Shown piece by piece: positions 7,376-13,644 of a DNA stretch of 21,185 nucleotides. The DNA is from Anaerolineaceae bacterium UBA5311. GTDB lineage: Bacteria; Chloroflexota; Anaerolineae; Anaerolineales; Anaerolineaceae. Position numbers and translations under genes: made by a program. Position 1 is the stretch's first letter, and the number at the start of each line of letters is the position of its first letter. Location of the stretch: assembly GCA_002411175.1 (NCBI GenBank), contig DHRN01000078.1, forward strand, positions 1-21,185. Direction: 5' to 3'. The notes beneath the pieces were generated by a model that ran no database searches, was not told the DNA's origin, and saw only the letters and a list, made by a program, of their open reading frames with translations.

Positions 7376-7396
7376 GATTTCGTCTCTTTTCTTTGC

Positions 7397-7609
7397 CTAT
7401 CCGACCAACAATCCAACCAGGCGAGCAAATATGAAATCAAGTACGCCCAGGAGGGCAGACATGATCACGGTTACGATCAGGACGATGCGTGTAAGCGCCA
7501 GCGCTTCCTCACGGGTTGGCCAGCTAACTTTGCGCAGTTCACCAATTGTCTGACGCCACCAGATCTTGATCTTCTGGAAAAAATTAGGTCTTTTATCATT
7601 CTTTGCCAT
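7397..7609 (-). CDS. secE: Preprotein translocase subunit SecE
   Basis: 70 residues with a single membrane helix at about 42-66 (TRIVLIVTVIMSALLGVLDFIF), the short single-TM form found in most bacteria. The amphipathic segment before it, ELRKVSWPTREEAL (about residues 24-37), is the SecE signature that lies along the membrane and clamps SecY. The start has CAGGAG about eight bases upstream. It lies between tRNA-Trp and nusG, its usual place. A hairpin separates it from the tRNA. Confidence 0.96.
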   Translation of the reverse strand: MAKNDKRPNFFQKIKIWWRQTIGELRKVSWPTREEALALTRIVLIVTVIMSALLGVLDFIFARLVGLLVG

Positions 7610-7634
7610 AGTTAACTCCTGGTTGACAGTTCAA

Positions 7635-7653
7635 CGCCGTAGGATCTACGGCG
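7635..7653 (-). repeat. Perfect 8-bp hairpin between tRNA-Trp and secE
   Basis: CGCCGTAG and CTACGGCG pair across a GAT loop, 15 bases beyond the 3' end of tRNA-Trp and about 25 bases before the secE start. There is no T-tract, so it is more likely a processing or mRNA end-protection stem than a terminator. Confidence 0.7.
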
Positions 7654-7667
7654 CTGATTTTCTTCAA

Positions 7668-7740
7668 CAGGTCAGGTAGGAATTGAACCCACAACCCCCG
7701 CTTTTGGAGAGCGGTGCTCTGCCAATTGAGCTACTGACCT
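7668..7740 (-). tRNA. tRNA-Trp (anticodon CCA)
   Basis: 73 bases. The acceptor stem AGGTCAG pairs fully with CTGACCT, with G as discriminator base, typical for Trp. The anticodon loop CTCCAAA contains CCA, and the T-arm has GGTTCAATTCC. No 3' CCA is encoded. It is embedded between rpmG and secE, a placement known from several phyla. Confidence 0.96.
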
Positions 7741-7762
7741 ACGCGCTCCCTTTTCAGGAAGC

Positions 7763-7933
7763 TTATTTTACCTCCCGATGCAGTTGGTGACAACGACAGC
7801 GCGGGCAATACTTATTCATTTCAATGCGACCAGGGTCATTTCGGCGGTTTTTAACCGTTGTGTAATTACGTTCTTTACACTCGGTGCACGCCAGGTGTAT
7901 GACTGGTCTGATATCTTTTTTCTTCGATGCCAT
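7763..7933 (-). CDS. rpmG: 50S ribosomal protein L33
   Basis: 56 residues. The sequence starts MASKKKDIRPVIHLACTECK and continues with NYTTVKNRRNDPGRIEMNKY, CPRC and a short C-terminal tail. Four cysteines in two CxxC pairs (16/19 and 43/46) make it the zinc-binding form of L33; a fifth Cys follows at 48. The length fits the family. It lies between tuf and tRNA-Trp, as in many genomes, so it is part of the tuf-to-rplA transcript. No good Shine-Dalgarno precedes the ATG; an 8-bp hairpin (7944-7970) stands directly upstream instead. Confidence 0.96.
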   Translation of the reverse strand: MASKKKDIRPVIHLACTECKERNYTTVKNRRNDPGRIEMNKYCPRCRCHQLHREVK

Positions 7934-7943
7934 TTTAGTCTAA

Positions 7944-7970
7944 CATGGCTGCCTTGTTCAGACAGCCATG
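7944..7970 (-). repeat. Hairpin between tuf and rpmG
   Basis: CATGGCTG (7944-7951) pairs with CAGCCATG (7963-7970) across an 11-base loop. It is located in the 61-base gap between the tuf stop and the rpmG start. No T-tract follows on the minus strand, so readthrough into rpmG is expected. Confidence 0.65.
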
Positions 7971-7994
7971 ATTCCTTCCTGAAATTCTTATCAA

Positions 7995-9200
7995 CTAAGA
8001 AATAATCTTTGTGATCCTGCCAGCGCCTACTGTCAGACCGCCTTCGCGGATAGCGAATTCGGAACCGTCTTCAATAGCGACTTTTTGGATCAGTTTAACT
8101 CTCAGACCGTTGACGTTATCACCGGGCAGAACCATTTCAACGCCTTCGGGCAGGGTCACATCGCCGGTAACATCGGTGGTGTGGATATAGAACTGCGGGC
8201 GATAGCCAGTGAAGAATGCGCTGTGACGTCCACCTTCTTCTTTGCGAAGGATGTAAACGGAGCATTCAAACTCGGTATGGGGGGTAATGGAGTTGGGTTT
8301 CGCCAAAACCATACCGCGTTCCACCTGATCGCGATCGATGCCGCGCAGCAGAATACCAGCATTGTCACCAGCCTGACCACGGTCAAGCATTTTGTGGAAC
8401 ATTTCGATACCAGTCGCAACGGTGGGCAGGGGTTTTTCCATCAAACCGACGATGTGAACAGGATCGTTCAGTTTCAAAGTACCGCGTTCGATACGACCGG
8501 TCACAACAGTCCCGCGACCTTTAATCGAGAAAACGTCTTCGATGGGCATGAGGAAATCTTTTTCGAAATCACGCAGGGGCTCCTCAAAGAATTCGTCAAC
8601 CGCGTCCATCAGGTCTGCGATCGGTTTGTATTCCGGGGCTTCGGGGTCCGTCGAAGTGCTCTCGAGAGCAACCTTGGCAGAACCGCGAATGATCGGCACG
8701 TCGTCGCCGGGGAAGCCGTTTTTGGTCAGCAGTTCGCGAATTTCCATTTCGACCAGTTCAAGCAGTTCGGGGTCGTCCATTTGATCGGTCTTGTTCAAAA
8801 AGACTAAAATGGAGGGAACCTCAACCTGGCGAGCCAGCAGAACGTGTTCTTCGGTTTGGGGCATGGGACCATCAGGCGCGCTGACAACAAGGATTGCGCC
8901 ATCGACCTGGGCTGCACCGGTAATCATGTTTTTAATGTAGTCACGGTGACCGGGCATATCAACGTGGGCATAGTGGCGCTTGGCAGTCTCATATTCAACA
9001 TGAGTAATGTTGATGGTAATACCACGAGCTTTTTCTTCCGGAGCATTGTCAATCGTTGAATAATCACGGAATTTGCCATAACCACGCATTGCCTGGACTT
9101 TGGTAATAGCAGCGGTCAGGGTGGTCTTGCCATGGTCAATATGACCCATCGTACCGATGTTCATATGAGGCTTAGAGCGGTCAAATTTTTGTTTCGCCAT
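7995..9200 (-). CDS. tuf: Elongation factor Tu
   Basis: 401 residues, near full length for bacterial EF-Tu. It is the GTPase that delivers aminoacyl-tRNA to the ribosome. GTPase motifs are intact: G1 GHIDHGKTT (19-27), DMPGH for G3 (81-85), NKTD for G4 (136-139) and GSAK for G5. Domains 2 and 3 follow (VFSIKGRGTVVTGRIERG, then FRPQFY-type sequence, ending REGGLTVGAGRITKII). Compared with the common bacterial form it has I instead of V in GHVDHGKT, M instead of C in DCPGH, and L instead of R in EGGRTVGAG. These could be lineage variants. The start has AAGGAG seven bases upstream. The gene is 44 bases downstream of tRNA-Thr(GGT), as with thrT-tufB in E. coli. Confidence 0.98.
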   Translation of the reverse strand: MAKQKFDRSKPHMNIGTMGHIDHGKTTLTAAITKVQAMRGYGKFRDYSTIDNAPEEKARGITINITHVEYETAKRHYAHVDMPGHRDYIKNMITGAAQVDGAILVVSAPDGPMPQTEEHVLLARQVEVPSILVFLNKTDQMDDPELLELVEMEIRELLTKNGFPGDDVPIIRGSAKVALESTSTDPEAPEYKPIADLMDAVDEFFEEPLRDFEKDFLMPIEDVFSIKGRGTVVTGRIERGTLKLNDPVHIVGLMEKPLPTVATGIEMFHKMLDRGQAGDNAGILLRGIDRDQVERGMVLAKPNSITPHTEFECSVYILRKEEGGRHSAFFTGYRPQFYIHTTDVTGDVTLPEGVEMVLPGDNVNGLRVKLIQKVAIEDGSEFAIREGGLTVGAGRITKIIS

Positions 9201-9244
9201 CTTTTCTCCTTAATAATGACTTTATTTTTCTCTTTTTCGGCAAG

Positions 9245-9317
9245 AGCCCTCAATCGGATTCGAACCGATGACCTCATTCTTACCAAGAATGCGCTCTACC
9301 ATCTGAGCTATGAGGGC
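9245..9317 (-). tRNA. tRNA-Thr (anticodon GGT)
   Basis: 73 bases. Acceptor GCCCTCA pairs with TGAGGGC, with discriminator T. The anticodon stem CATTC/GAATG encloses TTGGTAA with GGT. The D-arm has AGCTCAGATGGTAGAGC and the T-arm GGTTCGAATCC. No CCA is encoded. It stands directly before tuf. Confidence 0.96.
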
Positions 9318-9351
9318 AGCCGTACCTTCACACTGCCTTTGCAGCGTAAAA

Positions 9352-9434
9352 TGGACGGTGAAGGATTCGAACCTCCGAAGGCGCCTGCCAGCTGATTTAC
9401 AGTCAGCCCCCGTTGTCCACTTGGGTAACCGTCC
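9352..9434 (-). tRNA. tRNA-Tyr (anticodon GTA)
   Basis: 83 bases. The acceptor GGACGGT pairs fully with ACCGTCC, and the discriminator is A. The anticodon stem GCTGA/TCAGC encloses CTGTAAA with GTA. A long variable arm, as expected for bacterial tRNA-Tyr, precedes the T-arm GGTTCGAATCC. No CCA is encoded. Confidence 0.96.
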
Positions 9435-9516
9435 TGGGTTTTCCTTGGGGCGCTTGCTTACCCACTGGAGATTGCAATCCACCGAAGTCGATCGCAATCG
9501 CTAAAGAGTAAAACAG

Positions 9517-9588
9517 AGCCGACGATCGGAATCGAACCGATAACCTACCACTTACAAGGCGGTTGCTCTACCATTGAGCTACGCCGGC
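9517..9588 (-). tRNA. tRNA-Thr (anticodon TGT)
   Basis: 72 bases. The acceptor GCCGGCG pairs with CGTCGGC including one G-T pair, and the discriminator is T. The anticodon stem ACCGC/GTGGT encloses CTTGTAA with TGT. It is the first gene of the tRNA-tuf-rpmG-secE-nusG-rplKA transcript. Order and isoacceptors match E. coli thrU-tyrU-thrT-tufB except for a missing tRNA-Gly. Confidence 0.95.
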
Positions 9589-9632
9589 GCCCGGGAAAAT
9601 ATTTTGTTGTTAAGGATACTCACAGACTAAAA

Positions 9633-9661
9633 AGTATATCAAAATTTGCACGCTTGCGCAA
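9633..9661 (-). promoter_or_regulatory. Promoter of the tRNA-tuf-ribosomal protein operon
   Basis: On the minus strand TTGCGC (9656-9661) and TATACT (9633-9638) are separated by exactly 17 bases. The -10 box is strong; the -35 matches the consensus only in its TTG. Transcription would start near 9625, about 37 bases before tRNA-Thr(TGT). No other promoter was recognised down to rplA. Confidence 0.7.
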
Positions 9662-9753
9662 GGCTGAATCTTTCCAGTCCTTCAATTTCAAATCGAGAGT
9701 TTATCAGCTTAAACCTGCTAAGTCAAGGGAATTTGATCAAAAACCTGCCGCAA

Positions 9754-10803
9754 TTATGGTCTGTCTTTTATCATCCCACTGAGCAGCTCCTCCCGAATTC
9801 TTTCAAACAGGATTTGCCTGCCTTCAGGCATGATTTCCTGGTCGATCCGGGTCAGCTCCAGGCTGCCTGTGCTGCCAGTCAGGATTTCTCCATCCAGCAA
9901 TCTGCCAGCCGCCACTTCGACGCTGACGTAAAGGTCACTTCCAAACACCCCCAACAGACGTGTGGCTGCCTCCAAACCGGGCTGCCCTTCTACACCTACA
10001 ATGATGACATTGTTGGCTGAGAGGTAGCTGATTAGCTCAGCAGAAGATATTTCTGGCTGCACATAGATGCTTCTGACCGCGCTCGCCAAAAGCGCGTCAG
10101 CGGCAGCTTGCCAATCACCGCTGATTGTCGGGTCTGTCATTTCAGCCGTAAACGGATAATAACCAACGGGCATATAGCGCGCCCGGCAGATTCCGCAGAA
10201 AAACCGTGCACCGGTTAAAAATGAATCGCGTGTACGGTTACCGGCATCATCGTTTGCCAGGCTGATCACCCCCACGCGGTAATCATCAGTCGTCAGAGCC
10301 AGGGCATAGCCAGCCAAAAACGCACGTTGTTCCAACGTTCCGCCCGCACTGCTGACCAGGTGGATGTTGCCAGTCGGATTCAAACCCGCGACGTCTACGG
10401 CTAAAAATTGAACCGCGGGCAGTTGCGCTGCGATTGCCTCAATCTCCGCTGCGTTCGCGGTGCTGACGATTACCCTCACTGTTGGGGTCACCTGCTCTAC
10501 AGAAATAATGTCGTGTTGTTCAAATGTCCGGTCACTTTCTGCCGCAAGGGCTGAGAGCCGCCCCGATACAGCCTGATTGTGCGTCGAACCCGCCCCTGAC
10601 CAAAACACCAATTCGCTGCTGATCAGCGAAATCGGTAATTCGGTTGCGACTTCCGGCGGTGCCGTGATTACGGTTTCTTCGGTTGCGATCGGTTGGGTTT
10701 CCGCAGGAGTCAAAGTCACATCAGGCTGTTGTGGATTGCAAGCAGCAACCAGCATTGATATTGCTATCAGAATTAACATCAGGGAGAATTTCGTTTTCGT
10801 CAT
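9754..10803 (-). CDS. Lipoprotein resembling BMP-family substrate-binding proteins
   Basis: 349 residues. The lipobox LVAAC places the lipidated Cys at 22. A Thr/Pro/Glu-rich linker (about 25-57) leads to an alpha/beta domain with the periplasmic-binding-protein type I pattern: alternating beta strands and helices, AFLAGYALALTTDDYRVGVIS (about 161-181), DSFLTGARFFCG, and IIVGVEGQPGL. This resembles the BMP/PnrA nucleoside-binding lipoproteins, though it is divergent and the usual substrate residues cannot be confirmed. A CxxC (CGIC, 203-206) lies in the position of the normally non-cysteine FxxG segment. No permease or ATPase genes are adjacent, so it may be an orphan binding protein or a sensor. 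The start ATG has only a weak Shine-Dalgarno. The stop is about 90 bases from the divergent-looking tRNA promoter region with no visible terminator. Confidence 0.7.
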   Translation of the reverse strand: MTKTKFSLMLILIAISMLVAACNPQQPDVTLTPAETQPIATEETVITAPPEVATELPISLISSELVFWSGAGSTHNQAVSGRLSALAAESDRTFEQHDIISVEQVTPTVRVIVSTANAAEIEAIAAQLPAVQFLAVDVAGLNPTGNIHLVSSAGGTLEQRAFLAGYALALTTDDYRVGVISLANDDAGNRTRDSFLTGARFFCGICRARYMPVGYYPFTAEMTDPTISGDWQAAADALLASAVRSIYVQPEISSAELISYLSANNVIIVGVEGQPGLEAATRLLGVFGSDLYVSVEVAAGRLLDGEILTGSTGSLELTRIDQEIMPEGRQILFERIREELLSGMIKDRP

Positions 10804-10854
10804 GGCAATATTTTATCTTAACTCGTGGATAGAATGAAATTTGTATGCTTGCAG

Positions 10855-11007
10855 GCGTAGCGAAGCAATCTGCCTTTAATCTGTCATCCTAAGCCTCTTT
10901 TGCGAAGGACCCTGACGTTTCGACCACAATGGCTATTCTACTGAAACGGGTAGATTTTTGCGAATTACACTGTGTGTCACTTCGTTCAGAATGACAGTCT
11001 TCTTGTC
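10855..11007. repeat. 153-bp direct repeat, copy 1 (REP/MITE-like)
   Basis: This copy is nearly identical to 11133-11285 at a constant offset of 278 bases with no gaps. The inner part, 10881-10997, has imperfect inverted ends (CTGTCATCCTAAG and its partner GTTCAGAATGACAG), so it resembles a small non-autonomous or REP-type element. It begins with GCGTAGCGAAGCAATCTGCC, a word common in intergenic REP-like repeats. No coding potential is seen. Confidence 0.85.
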
Positions 11008-11132
11008 AGAATGAAGAATAAAAGAGTAAGAGATTAAAAGCAGACTGCCGCGCCCCCTCGTTGTGATTCAATAGCCCCTGCTATTTGGCTAACGGGGGCT
11101 CGCAGTGACGGGTATGTAATCTGTCATTGCGA
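11008..11132. other. Spacer between the direct repeats, GC-rich inverted segment
   Basis: No gene is visible. The segment CGCCCCCTCG...CGGGGGCTCGCAGTGACGG (about 11051-11110) can fold back on itself and ends in a CTGTCATTGCGAG word, so this spacer seems to be another REP-like unit embedded in the array. Confidence 0.45.
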
Positions 11133-11285
11133 GCGTAGCGAAGCATTCTGCCTTTAATCTGTCATCCTTAGCCTCTTTTGCGAAGGATCCTGACGTTTCA
11201 ACCACATTGGCTATTCTACTGAAACGGGTAGATTCTTACGAATTACACTGTGTGTCACTTCGTTCAGAATGACAGTCTGTTTGTC
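11133..11285. repeat. 153-bp direct repeat, copy 2 (REP/MITE-like)
   Basis: This is the second copy of the 10855-11007 repeat, with about ten substitutions. Its right end overlaps an upstream in-frame extension of the plus-strand membrane protein gene, which argues against that upstream ATG (11250) being the true start. Confidence 0.85.
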
Positions 11286-11312
11286 GAGCAGCTCCCCGCA
11301 CCACCTTTAATT

Positions 11313-11330
11313 CCCCCTCTAAAGAGGGGG
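11313..11330. repeat. Near-perfect palindrome CCCCCTCTAAAGAGGGGG
   Basis: An 18-base palindrome with an AA centre. The same core occurs, cut by the window end, at 21171-21185 with the centre inverted (TTT). Two copies in 21 kb suggest a dispersed repeat. Confidence 0.7.
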
Positions 11331-11405
11331 TCGTTGTCGTGCCCCCGCTCCCCGGGCACAAACCATGCAACTATAGAGAAAGAGGATTTATTCAAGGATA
11401 TCAAC

Positions 11406-12611
11406 ATGAGCATACCATCAACCGAAACAAGCCCGGACGAAGTCCACCTTGCACGCAAGCCACAAGGGTGGCGTATTCGCCAAATGATCAAAGACGGAGG
11501 AGCCCGAGAGCTGCGATCCTACGCTGAAAAGATGATGCAGCGCAGCCGGGTCAATTCCGCTTACTTTGCACAGCTTGCTCCCGGACTTGCATTGTTGCTG
11601 GTTGGCATCCTGGTCAATAATCCTTTACTGGTGATCATTGCCGGGGTCAGTTCTCCGGTGTTGAATCCGATTGTCGGGCTCGTTTCCGCGGCAATCCGCC
11701 CTTCAACCCGGCACTTGCTAAAGTCCATTTTTTACCTGGCGCTCACAATCCTGCTCTTCTTTGCGGTGGGATGGCTGGTCAATCTCCTCAGCCCGGAATT
11801 GGGTGGCGCGCTCGAGATTTTGCGGCTCTTTTCGGGGGGAGATGGCTGGTTCTCCTGGGTTATCCTGGTGGTTTTCTCGATCATCGGGTTGGTATTGTTT
11901 ATTTTTCAGGACAACATTCCTTCTGTGCTTGTCTCTACCGTTTTATTTTTCCTGATCTTTATTCCAATCTCAGCAGCAGGATATCAAATGGCTCGGGGGG
12001 ATACTGCCTTAAGTGCCAGTTTGCTGATTATTTCAAGTTCACGCTTATTCACCAGCTTATCCATCATGCTGCTGACAGCCTGGGTTGCCGGCTTCCAACC
12101 CCGGCGTGTGGTAGGTTGGATAACAATAGGCTTGGTTTTTATTGCCGCCCTCCTGCTCCTAAACGAAGCCTTTGGTTTTTTCCCGGCGCCAGAACAACCT
12201 GATTCCATGCCCGGGGCAAGTATTGTTGCCCTTCTTACCCCTGGGGTGCCCACCGAAGAACCAACCATTGCTCCTGGGTTCACCGCAACCTCGTTACCAA
12301 CCGCGACTCCACGCCCAACCGCTACCCTCAGTCCGACAGCATCTCCTTCACTCGCGCCGGCACAGTCAGAGCCTGAAGAACCAGCTGCTCCAGAGTTTCT
12401 TCAGGCAGAGGTAACAGCAGAAAGTGGGATTGTCGTACGCGAAGCTCCTGATGTTTCATCCTTGATCCTTGCATACTTCAACAAAGGTCAGATTGTGACC
12501 TTATTTGGAGAACAGGTTACTGAACAAAATATCGTGTGGGAAAAGGTTTTGCTCGAAGACGGAACTGTTGGTTGGGCTACAAGCCGGTATCTGTTGATTA
12601 TTTCAGACTAA
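11406..12611 (+). CDS. Multi-pass membrane protein with C-terminal SH3-like domain
   Basis: 401 residues from the ATG at 11406, which has AAGGA eight bases upstream. The ATG at 11250 would run through repeat DNA and lacks support. A basic N-terminal segment (about 20-50) precedes about six to seven membrane helices (about 50-265). The motif NPLLVIIAGVSSPVLNPIVGLVSAAI recalls the pair of short helices in DUF389-type membrane proteins, but this link is tentative. A Thr/Pro-rich linker (about 280-330) leads to a C-terminal SH3_3-like module: SGIVVREAPDVSSLILAYF, then GQIVTLFGEQ and GTVGWATSRYLLI. Such modules bind cell wall or protein ligands. The only sizeable plus-strand gene in the window. 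Its stop overlaps the stop of the converging gene by four bases. Confidence 0.8.
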   Translation: MSIPSTETSPDEVHLARKPQGWRIRQMIKDGGARELRSYAEKMMQRSRVNSAYFAQLAPGLALLLVGILVNNPLLVIIAGVSSPVLNPIVGLVSAAIRPSTRHLLKSIFYLALTILLFFAVGWLVNLLSPELGGALEILRLFSGGDGWFSWVILVVFSIIGLVLFIFQDNIPSVLVSTVLFFLIFIPISAAGYQMARGDTALSASLLIISSSRLFTSLSIMLLTAWVAGFQPRRVVGWITIGLVFIAALLLLNEAFGFFPAPEQPDSMPGASIVALLTPGVPTEEPTIAPGFTATSLPTATPRPTATLSPTASPSLAPAQSEPEEPAAPEFLQAEVTAESGIVVREAPDVSSLILAYFNKGQIVTLFGEQVTEQNIVWEKVLLEDGTVGWATSRYLLIISD

Positions 12612-13642
12612 CGGGATAATATCTCAAGATTCTCAAGCGGTACGCGGATCACGCTCTCGTCATCGCGTTCCACCACGACAACATAGCTAAGCAATCCACT
12701 GCCCAGGTGTTCTTCTTTTTCAGGAACCTCAATAATTATGCCCTGGCTGCCAAAATAGGGGCTGCCCAGCAGGCGCACCTGGCAGCCCACCAAAGCTGTT
12801 TTCGCTTTATCGAACAATTCTGTCGCCTGGCTTCCCTGGTCAGGATAAAACAACCTGGGTTTGATCCCGTCCCTGTTGTTGGGTTCCTGCGCGAGCAGGT
12901 AGACTGGTTTTTCGTTCATCTCTTGCAAGGCGCTGCTGGAAACCGAATCGGTTTGCGCTTCTCCAAAACCCACCAGACTGATTAATGGCACATTCCAGTT
13001 TTTATAAGCTCTATACAATCCGGGCTCCAATACCGGAGCGATTACACCCGCAGCCTGAGCATCACGCAACAAATCCAGCTGGGGAAGATTAAGTTTGCCC
13101 GGAAACAGGACAATTTTGTCTTTCAGGTCATTTATTGGCAATCGACCCAGCTCTTCCACCAGGATAAGCATGCCCGCGGCACATTTCCCGTTTCCCCAGG
13201 CTGCCTGCAGACAGGTTCCCCGTGCAATGATATCAGCTCCAAACCCGGGAGCTATTTCCGCAACCGTTCCAGGGATTGGGCTGTTAGCCTGGATCTTTTT
13301 CTCTCCCATCGCCAGGGTTACCCTGCCATCACGGACCGCAACGACCTTCCCAGCCTCAGGAGCTCTGAAAATTCGGGAGATCAGTCCCTGTTTTTTGGCA
13401 ATCACATCGCCTTTTTGGAAAGATTCACCTGCCAGGCGTTTAATCGACCCTTCGAGGTCACTATCTTTGATTTGAAAATGGTTCTTAACGTCAAACACCT
13501 GGAATCCCGCCGGCAAAACAACTTCAGCAATCAAATCGCCATAGCCGAGCACTTGCCCCAGGTGCGCCACGACCTTCCCCGGAACAGGCAGCCTGACCGC
13601 ATGCTTGAGTAAATAGTCGCGCTCTACAATTGCTCCAGGCAT
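12608..13642 (-). CDS. Hypothetical protein with barrel-sandwich-like and KOW-like segments, partner of the GlmL-like protein
   Basis: 344 residues from the ATG at 13642, two bases after the stop of the GlmL-like gene with GGGGG upstream; the longer frame would need a TTG start at 13669. The N-terminal half has two short repeats that look like barrel-sandwich hybrid (lipoyl-type) folds: VPGKVVAHLGQVLGYGDLIA (about 20-39) and IPGTVAEIAPGFGADIIARG. No biotin/lipoyl lysine motif is seen. The centre (about 190-235, DLLRDAQAAGVIAPVLEPGL) has a Rossmann-like pattern. The C-terminus has a KOW-like stretch, GCQVRLLGSPYFGSQGIIIEV, ending in VPLENLEIL. Sequences of the first type occur, as I recall, in the C-terminal part of some GlmL proteins, so this may be a split-off part. 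Function unknown. Confidence 0.65.
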   Translation of the reverse strand: MPGAIVERDYLLKHAVRLPVPGKVVAHLGQVLGYGDLIAEVVLPAGFQVFDVKNHFQIKDSDLEGSIKRLAGESFQKGDVIAKKQGLISRIFRAPEAGKVVAVRDGRVTLAMGEKKIQANSPIPGTVAEIAPGFGADIIARGTCLQAAWGNGKCAAGMLILVEELGRLPINDLKDKIVLFPGKLNLPQLDLLRDAQAAGVIAPVLEPGLYRAYKNWNVPLISLVGFGEAQTDSVSSSALQEMNEKPVYLLAQEPNNRDGIKPRLFYPDQGSQATELFDKAKTALVGCQVRLLGSPYFGSQGIIIEVPEKEEHLGSGLLSYVVVVERDDESVIRVPLENLEILSR

Positions 13643-13644
13643 GC

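Noticed and set aside
8085..8807. 240-residue plus-strand reading frame opposite tuf
   Set aside because: Antisense shadow of a strongly conserved gene with biased codons; composition rich in F, H, N and Q from reversed codons.
9435..9516. Possible tRNA-Gly in the spacer between tRNA-Thr(TGT) and tRNA-Tyr
   Set aside because: No T-arm GGTTCGA or matching acceptor stem; only a short GATTGC/GCAATC inverted pair is present.
9646..10020. 124-residue plus-strand frame
   Set aside because: It overlaps the lipoprotein gene in antisense and the tRNA promoter; no Shine-Dalgarno.
10855..11285. CRISPR array
   Set aside because: Only two long copies with one 125-base spacer, no short regular repeats and no cas genes; the units resemble REP/MITE elements.
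11250..11405. N-terminal extension of the plus-strand membrane protein from the ATG at 11250
   Set aside because: The extension reads through the second direct repeat and the palindrome; the ATG at 11406 has a proper ribosome binding site.
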